From positions 17,003,716 to 17,067,715 of the forward strand of contig NC_045144.1 in assembly GCF_008831285.2 (NCBI RefSeq): a stretch of 64,000 nucleotides of DNA, in the 5' to 3' direction. The stretch comes from Nymphaea colorata (lineage: Eukaryota > Streptophyta > Magnoliopsida > Nymphaeales > Nymphaeaceae). Positions 54,172 to 64,000 of this stretch are shown piece after piece. Every line of letters starts with the position of its first letter. Position 1 is the first letter of the stretch. The notes beneath the pieces are model-generated. The model had not been told where the DNA came from and searched no databases. It saw nothing but the letters and a program-made list of their open reading frames with translations. The translations under genes were made by a program, and so were the position numbers.

Positions 54172-54176
54172 GGGAG

Positions 54177-57100
54177 GGCTGTCAAGTTAAATATTGGTCT
54201 CGCACAAGCTTTTCTAAATGGAGTAGCAACCCCAACCTGCTTTTAAATCCGCACCAACCACCCCCCACCCCCAAACGAAACGTATAGTTCTTGCTGCGGG
54301 TCTCTGCGGAAACAATGATTTCCATTTGCTTACCAGTTAGTTACGAATGACCCGTGGAAGAGGAATTATGTGAGTATGTGGCTAGATCCTAGTCGACTGC
54401 TATGTTCCACCACCGGTGGCCAACTCCCAGCATGAAAGCCGACAGGGTGGGGGGTTCGGACCTGGTAGGGTCTTGCCCGTGGCCGACCTAAGTCTGAAAC
54501 CAACGGCCGTGCCTACCCCCACGATCACCTTGGACTAACCAGAAGACTTTCCTAGGACAAATAAAACAATGACACTACCCAGTCGGACAGGACCCCGACT
54601 TAAAAATCCCAAATAGGCAGCGGAATACAAGAATGGCTAATCTCAAACCCAAGCAAATCCTACTACAAATGACTAAAAGTTGTGAGGCTAGTACAAGCGG
54701 AAGCGATACATTTGATAAAACACTCAAAACTCACTCAACAAACCATCAAACCAAACCTAATCGAATCAAACCACACCCACCCGTAGGAGGCTAATGTCGG
54801 CACGAGGTCGTGTCCTTGGCGCAGTGCCGTGGAGGTCCCTCTATGCACAACGACGACCCCAAGGTCGGGCTGAAATCAAAATGCAGAAATAAAATGCTAC
54901 CACCCTCGAGTCTAAAGAGAAGGGTAGGGTGTACCGGCCAAGGCTAGCTTGGCGAAGCAACCACACGCCTCGAGGTGAGATTCCACACTCGAGGACTAAC
55001 AGCAACACAAGAAGAGAGGCCGGCGTAGGGCTGTGGCTCCAATGATAAAGACGCCGGTCGGTGGATGAGAGCGCTCCAAGGGTCGCGCGACTGAGGAATC
55101 TCCTTGCTGAAATCGCCTAGGAGCTCTCCATGCACTTGCTGGCTGACTTGGGGACCTGCTGGGATCCACGCCGGAAGGTCGCCAGAAAAGTAGCAGAGGT
55201 GGCCGGCGGCGGCCTGAGGATGCCGGAGATGGCTGGGGCAAGACCCGCCGGTTCCAAGACTCTCAAGGATGCACTAGGCGGACTTCCTTGTGGACTAGGG
55301 TTGGAACCAACTAGGTGCGGGTCTTGGGCAGGGTGAGCTCGGACCAGGTGGGACCAGGTGGGCCCGGGCTAGGCTCGGCCAATGAGCTGGGTCAATGGAA
55401 GGTTAGGTAAGGTGGGTCCTAAGGGACAAATCCTAGGTTGACCTGGTGAAGGGAAGGGCCTAAATCGTGGGTTCCTACAAAGTAGCTAGGGTAGGTTTAG
55501 GCGCCTAGACTAAGGGGAAATGGAAATGGGTGGCGGTAACTTGAGGTAACTCAAGTGTGAATTAGGTAGACTCGGCTTAGGGAAATGGTGGCTGGATACG
55601 TGGAGGAGGTCCCACGTGAGAATCCAGCTCCAAAATGTTTGGGCGAGGTGGCGACTCCAAGTGGGCTATCTCCCAAGGAAATAGGAGAGAGGCTAGGTGG
55701 ATGATGAAGGTGGAGTGAGGTGGCGTCCAGATTGGTGAGGTGGGTGGCTATGATCTTGGAGAAGATTCCAGATGAGATTGATCTCCACGATTCAAGGCTA
55801 GGTGGCGACCTGTAGAGGCTATCTCCCAATTGAATAGGAGAGAGGATAGGCAAATGGTGAGGTGGAGGGGCGAGCTGGCCTTGGGTAGTTGGCTATTGTG
55901 GTGACTAGGCTGAGGGAGGGACAAGTGGCAACTGGATGAGGCTGCTTTCCTACGAAGTTGGGGAATATCCTAACTTATCTAGCTGGGATTCCTATTCTAG
56001 AAAAACACTTTATGAGGTGGCGAATTAATGTTCCACCAAATGTGCGTCACTTCCTACTCAAATCCTAGGATCTCTCTAAGTGTCCCGATGCTTGCCACAT
56101 GGACTAAGCGTAGGGTGGAGATGGCGAAGGGCCCAAGCTGGAGATCCACTTACCTCTTTTGTAGGAATGAGGCTGATTCACCACATGCACCGGCGGCTAG
56201 GTGGCGTCACCTAGGAGCTCCTCCACGCCACACGCGGTTTCTCCCCAAATGTGACCGAGATCCTTGGAGAGGTTCTAGTGCAGCTGATGGAGATCGGCCT
56301 GAGATTACCCCCAAATGCTCACCGGATATTCCAGAAACTGGCCGGAATGTTAGCAGCAGTGGCCAGGAATTACAGATTCCGGCGAGACACTAATTTGAAC
56401 CGAATTGCCTCTAGCTTGCCGCATTCATGATTCTTTCTTTTGGGCGATTCTCATTTTCTTTTTCTTTTTCAATTCTCGCCTCTTTTCTTTCTTTCTTTTT
56501 CTGTTTTTCTTTCTGTTTTTCTCTTTTTCACACAGCAAGCTAACAGGCGCAAGAACATAAACTAACACATGAAATGATACTTGAAAACCGAAGGAAAAGA
56601 CCCTCAAAATTGCGAGATCCTTGCTATCGGCTAAGAGTCTCCCTTGTGACTCGTAAGAACCGATTTAGGGAGAGCTTCTTCCTAAGTGAACCAGTGATCC
56701 TCTTGGCTGAAACCGTGAAGATCAATAGTCCCTTAATGGCAGAATCTCAACTCAAATCGATACAACGGCGTTACACAATTTCAGCTCTTAAACGAATGCA
56801 CTAACCTCTCAAATCGGAAGTCTTTGGTCGTCTGCCCTCACCTTCTAGTTGCCTAAAAGATGACGAGCCTTCCCGGGAACGAGTAGCCTCAAGCCTTCAC
56901 GGTGGGGAGTGTTGGCTGCACTAGTTCGTTGCTGATCTCTTGGGGTAAGCCGTGGTCTTGTGGAGAGCTCTTCACGCCGGAGCAAGAGGAGTCTTCAAGC
57001 CGTCGATTCCTTGGGCGAGTGGATGAGAAGAGAAAAGAGAATTAGGCATAGAAGGAAGAAATACCCGCTGGATTGAAGATCTTCTTCAGAAATCTCGCCA

Positions 57101-57700
57101 TGGTTGCCGACATTCCCAAATGTGTTCAAGAGAAGAAAGAAGACAAGAGGGCGCGGGTAGAAGAATTGCGCAAAGGGAGAAGAGAGAGCAATCCGTGAGG
57201 AGGGAGAGAGACACTTGACAATGAATTTTCCTTCTTCTAAACTGCCTCCAAATTTTCTACTTCCATAATAATTGTCTAAAAAACGCATACCAAAACAAAG
57301 GAGTACAATGTATTTATAGCTCTCAATCAAAAGTGGATCTAAACATGTGATCCAAACCTCAAAAACGAAATCCAAAACGGAATTGAATGCCAAAACAATT
57401 GCGCACTCTAAAACAAAGAAACGCAAGCAAGAAATCAAACTCGAGACTTAGTGTCTCGACCCTAACTCGTCCTCCCCTTAGCCCGCACGTTGTGGGCCTT
57501 GGTTCAGATCAGAATTCGCCTAGGTTCGCCCTAGGCTGACCCTAAGTGACTGGGTTTAGCGAAGACCTAGGCTGGACTAGACCGGACTTGGACTCAACCC
57601 ACCTCCTTGGTATTCAAGAACCTTTGCTTAGAGTCGTTGCCTCTCCTCCCGCTCCTCCCTCGGCTACAATTCTAAGCTAAATTCCATTTGCATGCAAGGA
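54177..57700. other. Repeat-like region without recognised coding domain
   Basis: Fairly GC-rich, with many GGTGG/AGGTGG words (55330-55900), and GGACCAGGTGG occurs twice in tandem near 55345. The style resembles non-coding transposon sequence, but no paired LTRs, primer-binding site or domain was found. Two near-identical blocks (about 55614-55685 and 55775-55855) share GAGGTGGCGAC, AAGTGGGCTATCTCCCAA and AATAGGAGAGAGG-type text. Short frames here have no motif. Confidence 0.45.
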
Positions 57701-58700
57701 TTGCACCAACTGCTCTACGCCTCCCACTCCTCCCTCTTAACCCATTTGGGGTCAACACGGTCATGAAGGGCCTGATTCCACATGAAGGGCAGCCTTGTTT
57801 CGCCTGCTATGGCTGCTCTTAACCTCATTAGTGGCTGCTCTCGGCCAAGTCGAAGGTTGACCCGTATCAGGACCGCTGCGGATCGACCAGGCCGTAGTTT
57901 AATGCTCGTGGCGGCATTCTCATCATGCCGCTTTTCCCAACCCATGCAATGCTTCCATGCTCGAATCTCAGTTGAAAACATATCCCGTCCAAATCTGAAG
58001 CTGGATCTCTTGAAACGAACCTGAACCCCATACCCTAAACTGGAATTACAAATTTCTGCCATGTACAATTCCTCAACTACCTTTGGTCAGTCAATCATCT
58101 CGATTGGAGACGCGAACCGTTTGACGTCTATTACATATCTATTATTTCTTCGCCAAATGCAAATCACAGTGAAATTGATTCAATTACCTCTGCCGTTGTT
58201 CCCTTTCCACTCCTGTTGTTTCCGATAATGTTGAATGAGTTTTGCTTCAGTCAATTGTAGAATCTCAAGAACCTTTGCCTATTGGTTTAATTTGACGAAT
58301 CAACCCTGCCAACTGTTAGTAAGTGGTTATGTTGCTTGTAAGAGCTTGTATTTCAGGATAAAACCTGCAATCCTCTCAATTTCTCCCATGAACAGCCTCA
58401 ACCAATATTTGGTGAGTCAGAGTGGACGGAGAGGCTGGTGCATTTTGCTTGCGGCCTGGACCTTGCTCGGAGATGAATGCCATCGGAAATCCGTATACAC
58501 TGGACCTGAGGATTCATAACTGATAAGCGAGCAACGAACTGGTCGTCATTCTACCCCTGATGTAAATCCGGCTATGTGGAATAAATCGGAATGCATGCCA
58601 GCCATTCTCTCTACTCGCCACAACCTCGGCGGTTGTTGAGATATTGAAAAGTTTGTCCCTCCGTGGAGACGTGCGCGTATGCAACGCACCCATTGGTGTT

Positions 58701-58741
<41 letters not shown>

Positions 58742-59002
58742 TATGGTGCGGTAGCGTCTCTTTCGGTAGGTAGGCTTCAAAGTTGAAACTGCGTCAATGT
58801 CAGATTGGAACGCTCACCTACCTAACCCCATCTCCCCTTTGGAGAAGTAGAATCCACGCCCGCGGCACAGACTTCAAACTGGACACGCTCTCCGGCCCGC
58901 CACTACCCTTCGCCCATAATCCCCAACCAACCAAAGCCTTCCCGTTCCTGTTCCTGATCGTTCATCGCCCGAGAAGGAGGAAGAAGGGGGAGGTCGCTGG
59001 TC
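57700..59002. other. Region upstream of RAD52-like gene
   Basis: A 117-codon minus-strand frame (58068-57715) is open but unidentified. A GA run lies at 58702-58740. The interval must contain the RAD52-like promoter; a pyrimidine-rich 5' UTR precedes the ATG. Confidence 0.4.
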
Positions 59003-60203
59003 ATGGAGGCTGTAGGAGTCGCCACAGGAGTCCTAAGCGTGAGGGTGGTGCAGAACAAAGAGTCGAGAGGCTGCAGGAACTCTGAGAAGGGATGCCGGCC
59101 TCCCTCCTACGCCGTCAGCGTCAAGGCGTTGAGCAGGAGGAGGAGTGGTGTGAGTGCTGGCAGTGGCGGCCTTTGGATCAGCGCAGCCGCAGACGCGAGC
59201 AGCAAGGGTGGCGTTAAGAAGGGCTCCGTCCCCAATTCCAACTACGTGGTTCCGCTGGACAATCCTTCCAATTTATCGTGTATAACACGCCCCCTGGTGG
59301 AGATCCTCAGGGACCTGAACAAGAGGGTACCTGACAAAATTATCAAGACTGACGCCCTCAATGGTCACAACTACATCCCCTGGTCTCTCTCTCTCTCTCT
59401 CTCGCTCGCTGCAGCTTCGCTGTCTTAATTTTTGGAGATCTGGAACTCCTTTTACCATTATCTCGAAAAGCCATCTTTAGGGGAGCCGCTTCATTCCAAT
59501 CGCCCTAGTAACTATTACAAACCTGAAGTAGATTGACTGCGTCTTCACTCTTTCGCACACTTCTCTTTCCGTGCCTCCTAAAGCTACAAATAATGGAGAA
59601 AGATCATAAATAAAGCAACAGCATGACTTTTTTGTCTGGCATTTGTTTTACAGCTTTAATTTTTTCCCTTATCCTATGGATGAGAAACCATGGATGTCCA
59701 GTGAGAGGGTTTCGCTCTTCTCTCCTGGAGACATGGAAAAGAATTAATTCCATAACAGGGTTCCCAAGGTCACTAATACTTTCCGCAAATAAATTCATGT
59801 GAAGTTGCTTGGATGGGCTGAACCGATTAGCGGTCTTTCGGGGTCAGGTTCATCCTTGTGGCGATTCCTAAAAGCTACGCATATGCAAACAACAGACAAT
59901 TTTGCTGCAGGCAAATAGCTTGTGGTTTCTGTTACCTGTACTCGCATATATAGGGTTGGTGTTTCAGCAGGATTCTGCTGGGCAGGATCTTGCCTTCTCC
60001 AAGGATGAAAAATTTTGCATCTGGTACAAGGGGATCGTGCGTCATGATTTCATTCCTTTTGACTCTTATTCCATCCATAAATCCATTTTCTTCCCTATGA
60101 GTTCCAGTATCTATAAGAATTAGAATTCTTACCGTTTCTATTTCGTTTTGTTTTTGTTTCTGCAGGTATCATGCCAACCGAATGCTGAGCTTCTTCGCTC
60201 CAG
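59003..60203 (+). CDS. RAD52-2: RAD52-like protein, plastid type, first two exons (partial at right edge)
   Basis: Plant RAD52-like proteins bind single-stranded DNA and promote annealing in organelle and nuclear recombination. Exon 1 (59003-59382) starts MEAVGVATGVLSV with a basic, Ser-rich stretch typical of a plastid transit peptide, then VPNSNYVVPLDNPSN, CITRPLVEILRDLNKRVPD and NYIPW. Exon 2 (60166-60203) completes the Trp codon and reads YHANRMLSFFAPG. Both splice sites are GT-AG, and the phases agree (TG/G, then G/). The next expected exon (WCGEVRDV) was not found up to 64000, so the following intron is over 3.7 kb, probably because of the insertions at 62380-63730. The intron donor is followed by a CT run (59384-59404). 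Confidence 0.88.
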
Positions 60204-60344
60204 GTTAATCCATTATACTTATGCTTCCTACCATCTGTTTTGTCCCAATTCTAGCTGCATTATCATCTCATTGTGTTTTGTATGTGTTTTCATTTTTGTT
60301 TCCAAATGTCAAGATTTCAGTTCTGTAAAATCTATCTGCTATAT

Positions 60345-60640
60345 GGTCCTAAAGCGCTCCTAAGCGCCTGCCTATGACTGCCTGAGCCCTGGGTTGCCAC
60401 CTTTTCTGTTAGGCTTTACTATCTAGTCACCCAGTTTAATAAAGGTCTCAATAAAGTCTGTTTTTTCTTCTTCTTCTTCTTTTTTTTTTTTTTCTGTATT
60501 CCTCTTTCTCTTCCCTTCTTTTATTCTTCTTCTTGTTCCTTTTTTTTTCTTTCTTTTTCTTTTTCTTCTTCTCCTCTTTCTTTCTTTTACTGTTTTTGGT
60601 TTGCTTAGGCCCTGCCTTGACGGCACCTAGTCGTTCTTTC
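60345..60640. repeat. Possible degenerate inverted-repeat element with pyrimidine tract
   Basis: GCGCTCCTAAGCGCCTGCCTA at the left and GCTTAGGCCCTGCCTTGACGG at the right recall the ends of the element at 63033-63731. Between them is a 130-bp T/C-rich tract (60465-60595). It lies in the RAD52-like intron. Weak evidence. Confidence 0.3.
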
Positions 60641-62379
60641 AGGTCTATCTTCTAGGTCTGCTTAGTGTTTTTGATCTAAACTCCTCTGGTCCACTTTCTA
60701 AATATCTAGGTTCTTCTGTTGCCGAAGACTTCTAACGTCAGGTTAATACACATGTTAAATTCGATATGTTTGTGTCTGTCCTATTCCCGGTCCTGTGCAC
60801 CCATACAATCACATTACCTTCACATGCATATATATACATACACGTATGTAGGTTCAATTTACTTGGTTCATTAGCATCAGCCAAACCATTAGATAAGTCT
60901 TTTTTTGGTAATGTTTACCTGCGTTAGTGAAAAAATGGAAAAGAAAGGGAAAAGGCCTGCTTTTAGCATGTTTGAACCTTCTGCTTATCAGCACCACCAA
61001 TCAGACAATTACCACCTTGTCATTGTGATGCATGATAAAGATGCTAATCCTTTCCAACTTTTGTAAGTAGGCCTTGATCATCAACTCTCTTTTGACATGA
61101 TCACCAGTAGAATCTTCCTAAGAGCTTTCAAGTTTCAAGATATTCATGATTTTGATTATTTCACCTTGTGGATGGTAGAGGTATAAGTTGAGATGTATGA
61201 TTTTTCTTAAAAATTTCGATTCAAGACAGTATTCTTTGCGCTGAATTAGCAGAATAATGACCATATAGGCAACAAAAACAAGGGCAATTTGAATTGAATT
61301 AAACCTTGCTGATGGAACAAGGACTTACTGATCACCAACACTATTTTGCTTGTGTATAACTGTTCACTTACTGTATGGGATTGTGTTTCTCTATGGCTCC
61401 AAATTTCTAATGCCTTAAACTTTAAACTAGCCTAACTGGACCCTGCCATTTTTCTTTTGTTTTTTTTCTTTATGGGATGCAAAGTTACAAAATTCGAGTT
61501 TTGTTTCTTAGCACAACCTCCATCTCATTAATAATCATAGAAGGTCATAAAAAAGCTCTCCAAGAACTTCTTTTTATTGAAAAGCTCTTGTACGCTTCCA
61601 TATTCTTAGGAATTGAAACTAGGATTGAGTTACTGGTGAGAGCCTTACAGGATTGAGATATAAACTGTTAAGAGAAAAGAAAAGTAAGATAGCGTAGTTA
61701 ACAGAGACCATTTTCCCCTTTTTAATGTTTTATGATGAAAGCCATTGTTTAATGCTCTATGCTTTGAGAGATTGACATCCAGTCTGTGTCACATGAGTGC
61801 GGGGTGCGGTGAGGGTGTATATATATCATATATTTATTTTATATATATAAATGTATGTATTCATAATATATATAATTTTAGCTTGTTTCTTATCTTAACC
61901 TGTCCTTTATTTTTACTTTTATTACTATACGTAAAGAAAGAAAGGGATAGGGAGAAGAAAAAAAAAGAATGGAAAATATTTGGTACTTGCATAAGAAAGG
62001 ATGCGGTTGAGATGTGTGTTGGAGCAGCACCAGCACCAGCGTCGTGTCGACATGGGTGTGGCCCCTTTTTTGAAGAACGTGTGACATAGCATCCAGTCAT
62101 ATGACCTATGTCTAAGCTGGCTGATCCTCTTGTGAGCTCCAGATCATAAATGTGGATCTCAAGTTGTCCAACTGGTACATCTTTTGTTGTACTTAAGTTG
62201 GGTGCATCATTATCGTAGATGTTGATGCCTTGATGGCATGATAGGGCCACCTTTCTACTAGATGTCGAATCTGACCAGATCTTCTAATGTTTGATGATCA
62301 ATCAGAGGGAGGATTAGTTTATGCATCCAAAATAAGGGAAGGAACCTTGGTTCGTGTGTGCCTTTAAATCTATCAGCTC

Positions 62380-63032
62380 CTAGGGGTGGTAAATCAAAGT
62401 TGTTCATAACTGATCTTGCCTGGCGCGATGTGCCTCTTTAACTACCAGCCAGGAACAATTTTCATCTATACTCAAAAAGTTCAACACTCAGGTCACAGAT
62501 AATAAACTCAATTGTGGAGGTCAGTTGTCTGAGAGGAACATATCCTTGTCACCGAAACTCAATGTATCAAAAACAGCATTTCTTGGTATCTTTAATCGCC
62601 TGCTCATAGGGTCATAAAAGCAGTACCCTTTGTGATTGTCTGCATATCTAATAAATCTGCACTTTACAGATTTGTCCATGAAATTTGTTTTTCAAAGAGC
62701 AATCAATATATGCATACATATGCAGATAGTCATAATCAAGATGAACCCTGAAAAGAGTGAAATAAGGTGATTTATTTTCCAAAATCGATAGAGACATCTG
62801 ATTTTTTAATAAATTGTTGAAAAATCTTCTTTGGGCAAGACACACTGATTTATTCCATTACTTTAGAGAAAAGTAATAATCTGTGGAGAAAAATTCCCTA
62901 CCTCCATCACATTGAAAATACAATATATGCTTAGAGAACTGATTCTTGACAAAGGCATAGAAATTACCAAACAATTGAGGACCTCAGATTTATGTTTCAT
63001 AAATATATCCAGGTGTAAAGAGAGTAACTATC
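62380..63032 (-). pseudogene. Ty1/copia integrase relic
   Basis: On the minus strand the text near 62960-62870 reads FVKNQFSKHILYF, CDGGREFFSTDYY (second catalytic D region). Further along (62690-62510) it reads MDKSVKCRFIRYADNHKGY, CFYDPMSRRL and PRNAVFD, the C-terminal integrase segment of copia elements. Frames shift and stops occur, and the catalytic E region between is not recognisable. It is opposite in strand to the host RAD52-like gene. Confidence 0.62.
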
Positions 63033-63731
63033 TATAAACTATGTTGTTAAGACCTTGCCTAAGCCTCGGCTAGGCGTGGACTAAGCGTGAGTCCACCACT
63101 TAGGCGATGGGATATGTGTTGGTGCCTAATCTCTCCTAGGCTGGTCTAGGCTCCAACACGCCTAGTCCATGGGAAAGTGCACAGCCACATTTCCTTTCAA
63201 TTAAAGTTTCTTAATTGAGTATATATTATTATGTACTTTGTGTTGTATTGATTAGATACTTTTATGGATTGTTATGTTGACTATGTTCTTATATGTATAT
63301 TGTTATATGTATGTACTGTTAGTCACTTAGTCTGTTATATAGTATTGGAATACTTCATACATGCTATGTATATACATTAGTATGGTTATGTCTTTCTTTA
63401 AGTTCAAATGGATTAACGCCTTGTTGTGGATTTACATTCCTTCTCCTAGAGATTAGATCTAGTTTTCTTTTTTTTCTTTTTTTTTTGTTTCTTGTATTAG
63501 ATTACGTTTAATGAGTAATGTTAAATTTCTTCAGTTGATTTTGCATATTCAATGAAGTAAACAATTAAATTTTGATCGTTTAAGTTGATTATGCTTGTTA
63601 TATTACTACTCTCCATATTTCAAATATTAGTAATTGTTAAATAAAATAACTTGGCATATTAACATAACTAAAAAAATTTAAAAAAAAATTGTCTTTTTTT
63701 TTGCCTAGGCGCCTTGACAACATAGTCTATG
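63033..63731. mobile_element. Element with terminal inverted repeats (about 0.7 kb, non-autonomous)
   Basis: Left end ATAAACTATGTTGTTAAG (63033-63050) is the inverse of right end CTTGACAACATAGTCTAT (63714-63731) with two mismatches. Just inside lie GCCTAAGCC and GCCTAGGCG motifs. The interior is AT-rich with no frame of interest. The size and ends suggest a cut-and-paste derivative; no clear target-site duplication is visible, so the superfamily is open. It lies against the copia relic. Confidence 0.55.
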
Positions 63732-63824
63732 AATATAAGATAATAATGAGTTCCAAAATTAGGGGCAGCTCCCTGCATACATTAGAACATATAATATCAA
63801 AGATTTTTGAAGCTCTCTTTTTTA

Positions 63825-64000
63825 TTGAATTGAAGGGTTGCACATGACTTCACAAATTTGATAGCGAGTAGACTTGTTACCATCAACTTCAAGATTGTAA
63901 CTAGACTTTGGTAGTAATTTAGCTGACACAGGTTTCTTTCTCACTAAAATACCTGGTGTAATGGCCAAGGCAAACTTGCCACTGGTTTGTTTTATTATAC
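63825..64000 (-). CDS. Unidentified open frame at right edge
   Basis: About 57 codons without a stop, running in from beyond base 64000 and ending near 63824. It reads SGKFALAITPGILVRKKP and then KLLPKSSYNLEVDG. The composition looks like real coding sequence, but no start is in view and the family is not recognised. A GTGAAG after YQI could be a splice donor. It lies antisense to the RAD52-like gene and could be part of a nested transposon or of another gene. Confidence 0.35.

Larger units (their letters stand above)
50663..54176 (+). mobile_element. Ty3/gypsy chromovirus E7, 5' LTR and gag deleted, target-site duplication kept
   Basis: The 3' LTR (53743-54171) ends at CCCGTGACA and is followed by GGGAG (54172-54176). 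The same GGGAG at 50663-50667 is followed by the first 16 bases of the LTR (TGTTCCCCTGCGTCTA, 50668-50683), then directly by internal sequence from the protease end. So the outer ends of the insertion are both present, but the rest of the 5' LTR, the primer-binding site, gag and most of protease are deleted. Coding order: protease tail, RT, RNase H, integrase, chromodomain, polypurine tract. Confidence 0.93.

Noticed and set aside
57715-58068. 117-codon minus-strand frame as a gene
   Set aside because: Open and not repetitive, but no family, splice chain or conserved motif could be named, so it was left as unassigned within the intergenic entry.

Overview
This is plant nuclear DNA, most likely from an angiosperm. 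Its genes are intron-split with GT-AG junctions, it is AT-rich, and it holds plant-specific genes (a DUF4228/PADRE protein, a chloroplast RNA-binding protein and a plastid RAD52-like protein) among many LTR retrotransposons whose primer-binding sites resemble plant initiator tRNA-Met. The species cannot be told from the sequence. All identities come from reading the sequence and from family knowledge; no search was run.

Layout. (1) 245-6318, minus: 5' half of a histone deacetylase HDA15-like gene, running off the left edge. (2) 6319-8463, minus: a decayed endogenous caulimovirid (pararetrovirus) coat-protein region, in the same frame as the HDA15 zinc-finger exon and fused to it without a stop. 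(3) 9106-10294, minus: a complete three-exon CP33-like chloroplast RNA-binding protein gene. (4) 10745-11919 and 39064-40920, plus: two copies of a duplicated segment carrying broken DEAD-box helicase RH32 fragments. (5) 11920-18749, minus: two defective Ty1/copia elements joined head to tail (E1, E2). (6) 20173-25468 and 29531-34848, minus: two full-length but mutated copia elements (E3, E4) with paired LTRs and target-site duplications. A degenerate MurC-like gene remnant lies between them. (7) 35100-38125: a tandem array of about 270-bp units interrupted by a truncated copia element (E5). (8) 43020-46337, minus (E6), and 50668-54171, plus (E7): two deleted Ty3/gypsy chromoviruses of one family. 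(9) 47833-48582, plus: an intact single-exon DUF4228 gene. (10) 59003-60203, plus: the first two exons of a RAD52-2-like gene, running off the right edge. (11) 62380-64000: a copia integrase relic, an element with inverted terminal repeats and an unidentified open frame.

Five host loci are recognisable: HDA15-like, CP33-like, DUF4228 and RAD52-like genes, plus the RH32 fragments. They act in chromatin, plastid RNA, stress response, organelle DNA repair and ribosome biogenesis, and do not form a pathway. The transposon-derived part is mostly broken copies. The most unusual points are the open virus-host fused frame at 6018-6488, the E1/E2 composite, the 16-bp remnant of the E7 5' LTR still flanked by its target-site duplication, the RH32 duplicate that preserves an empty site for E1, and telomere-like repeats in the E5 leader.
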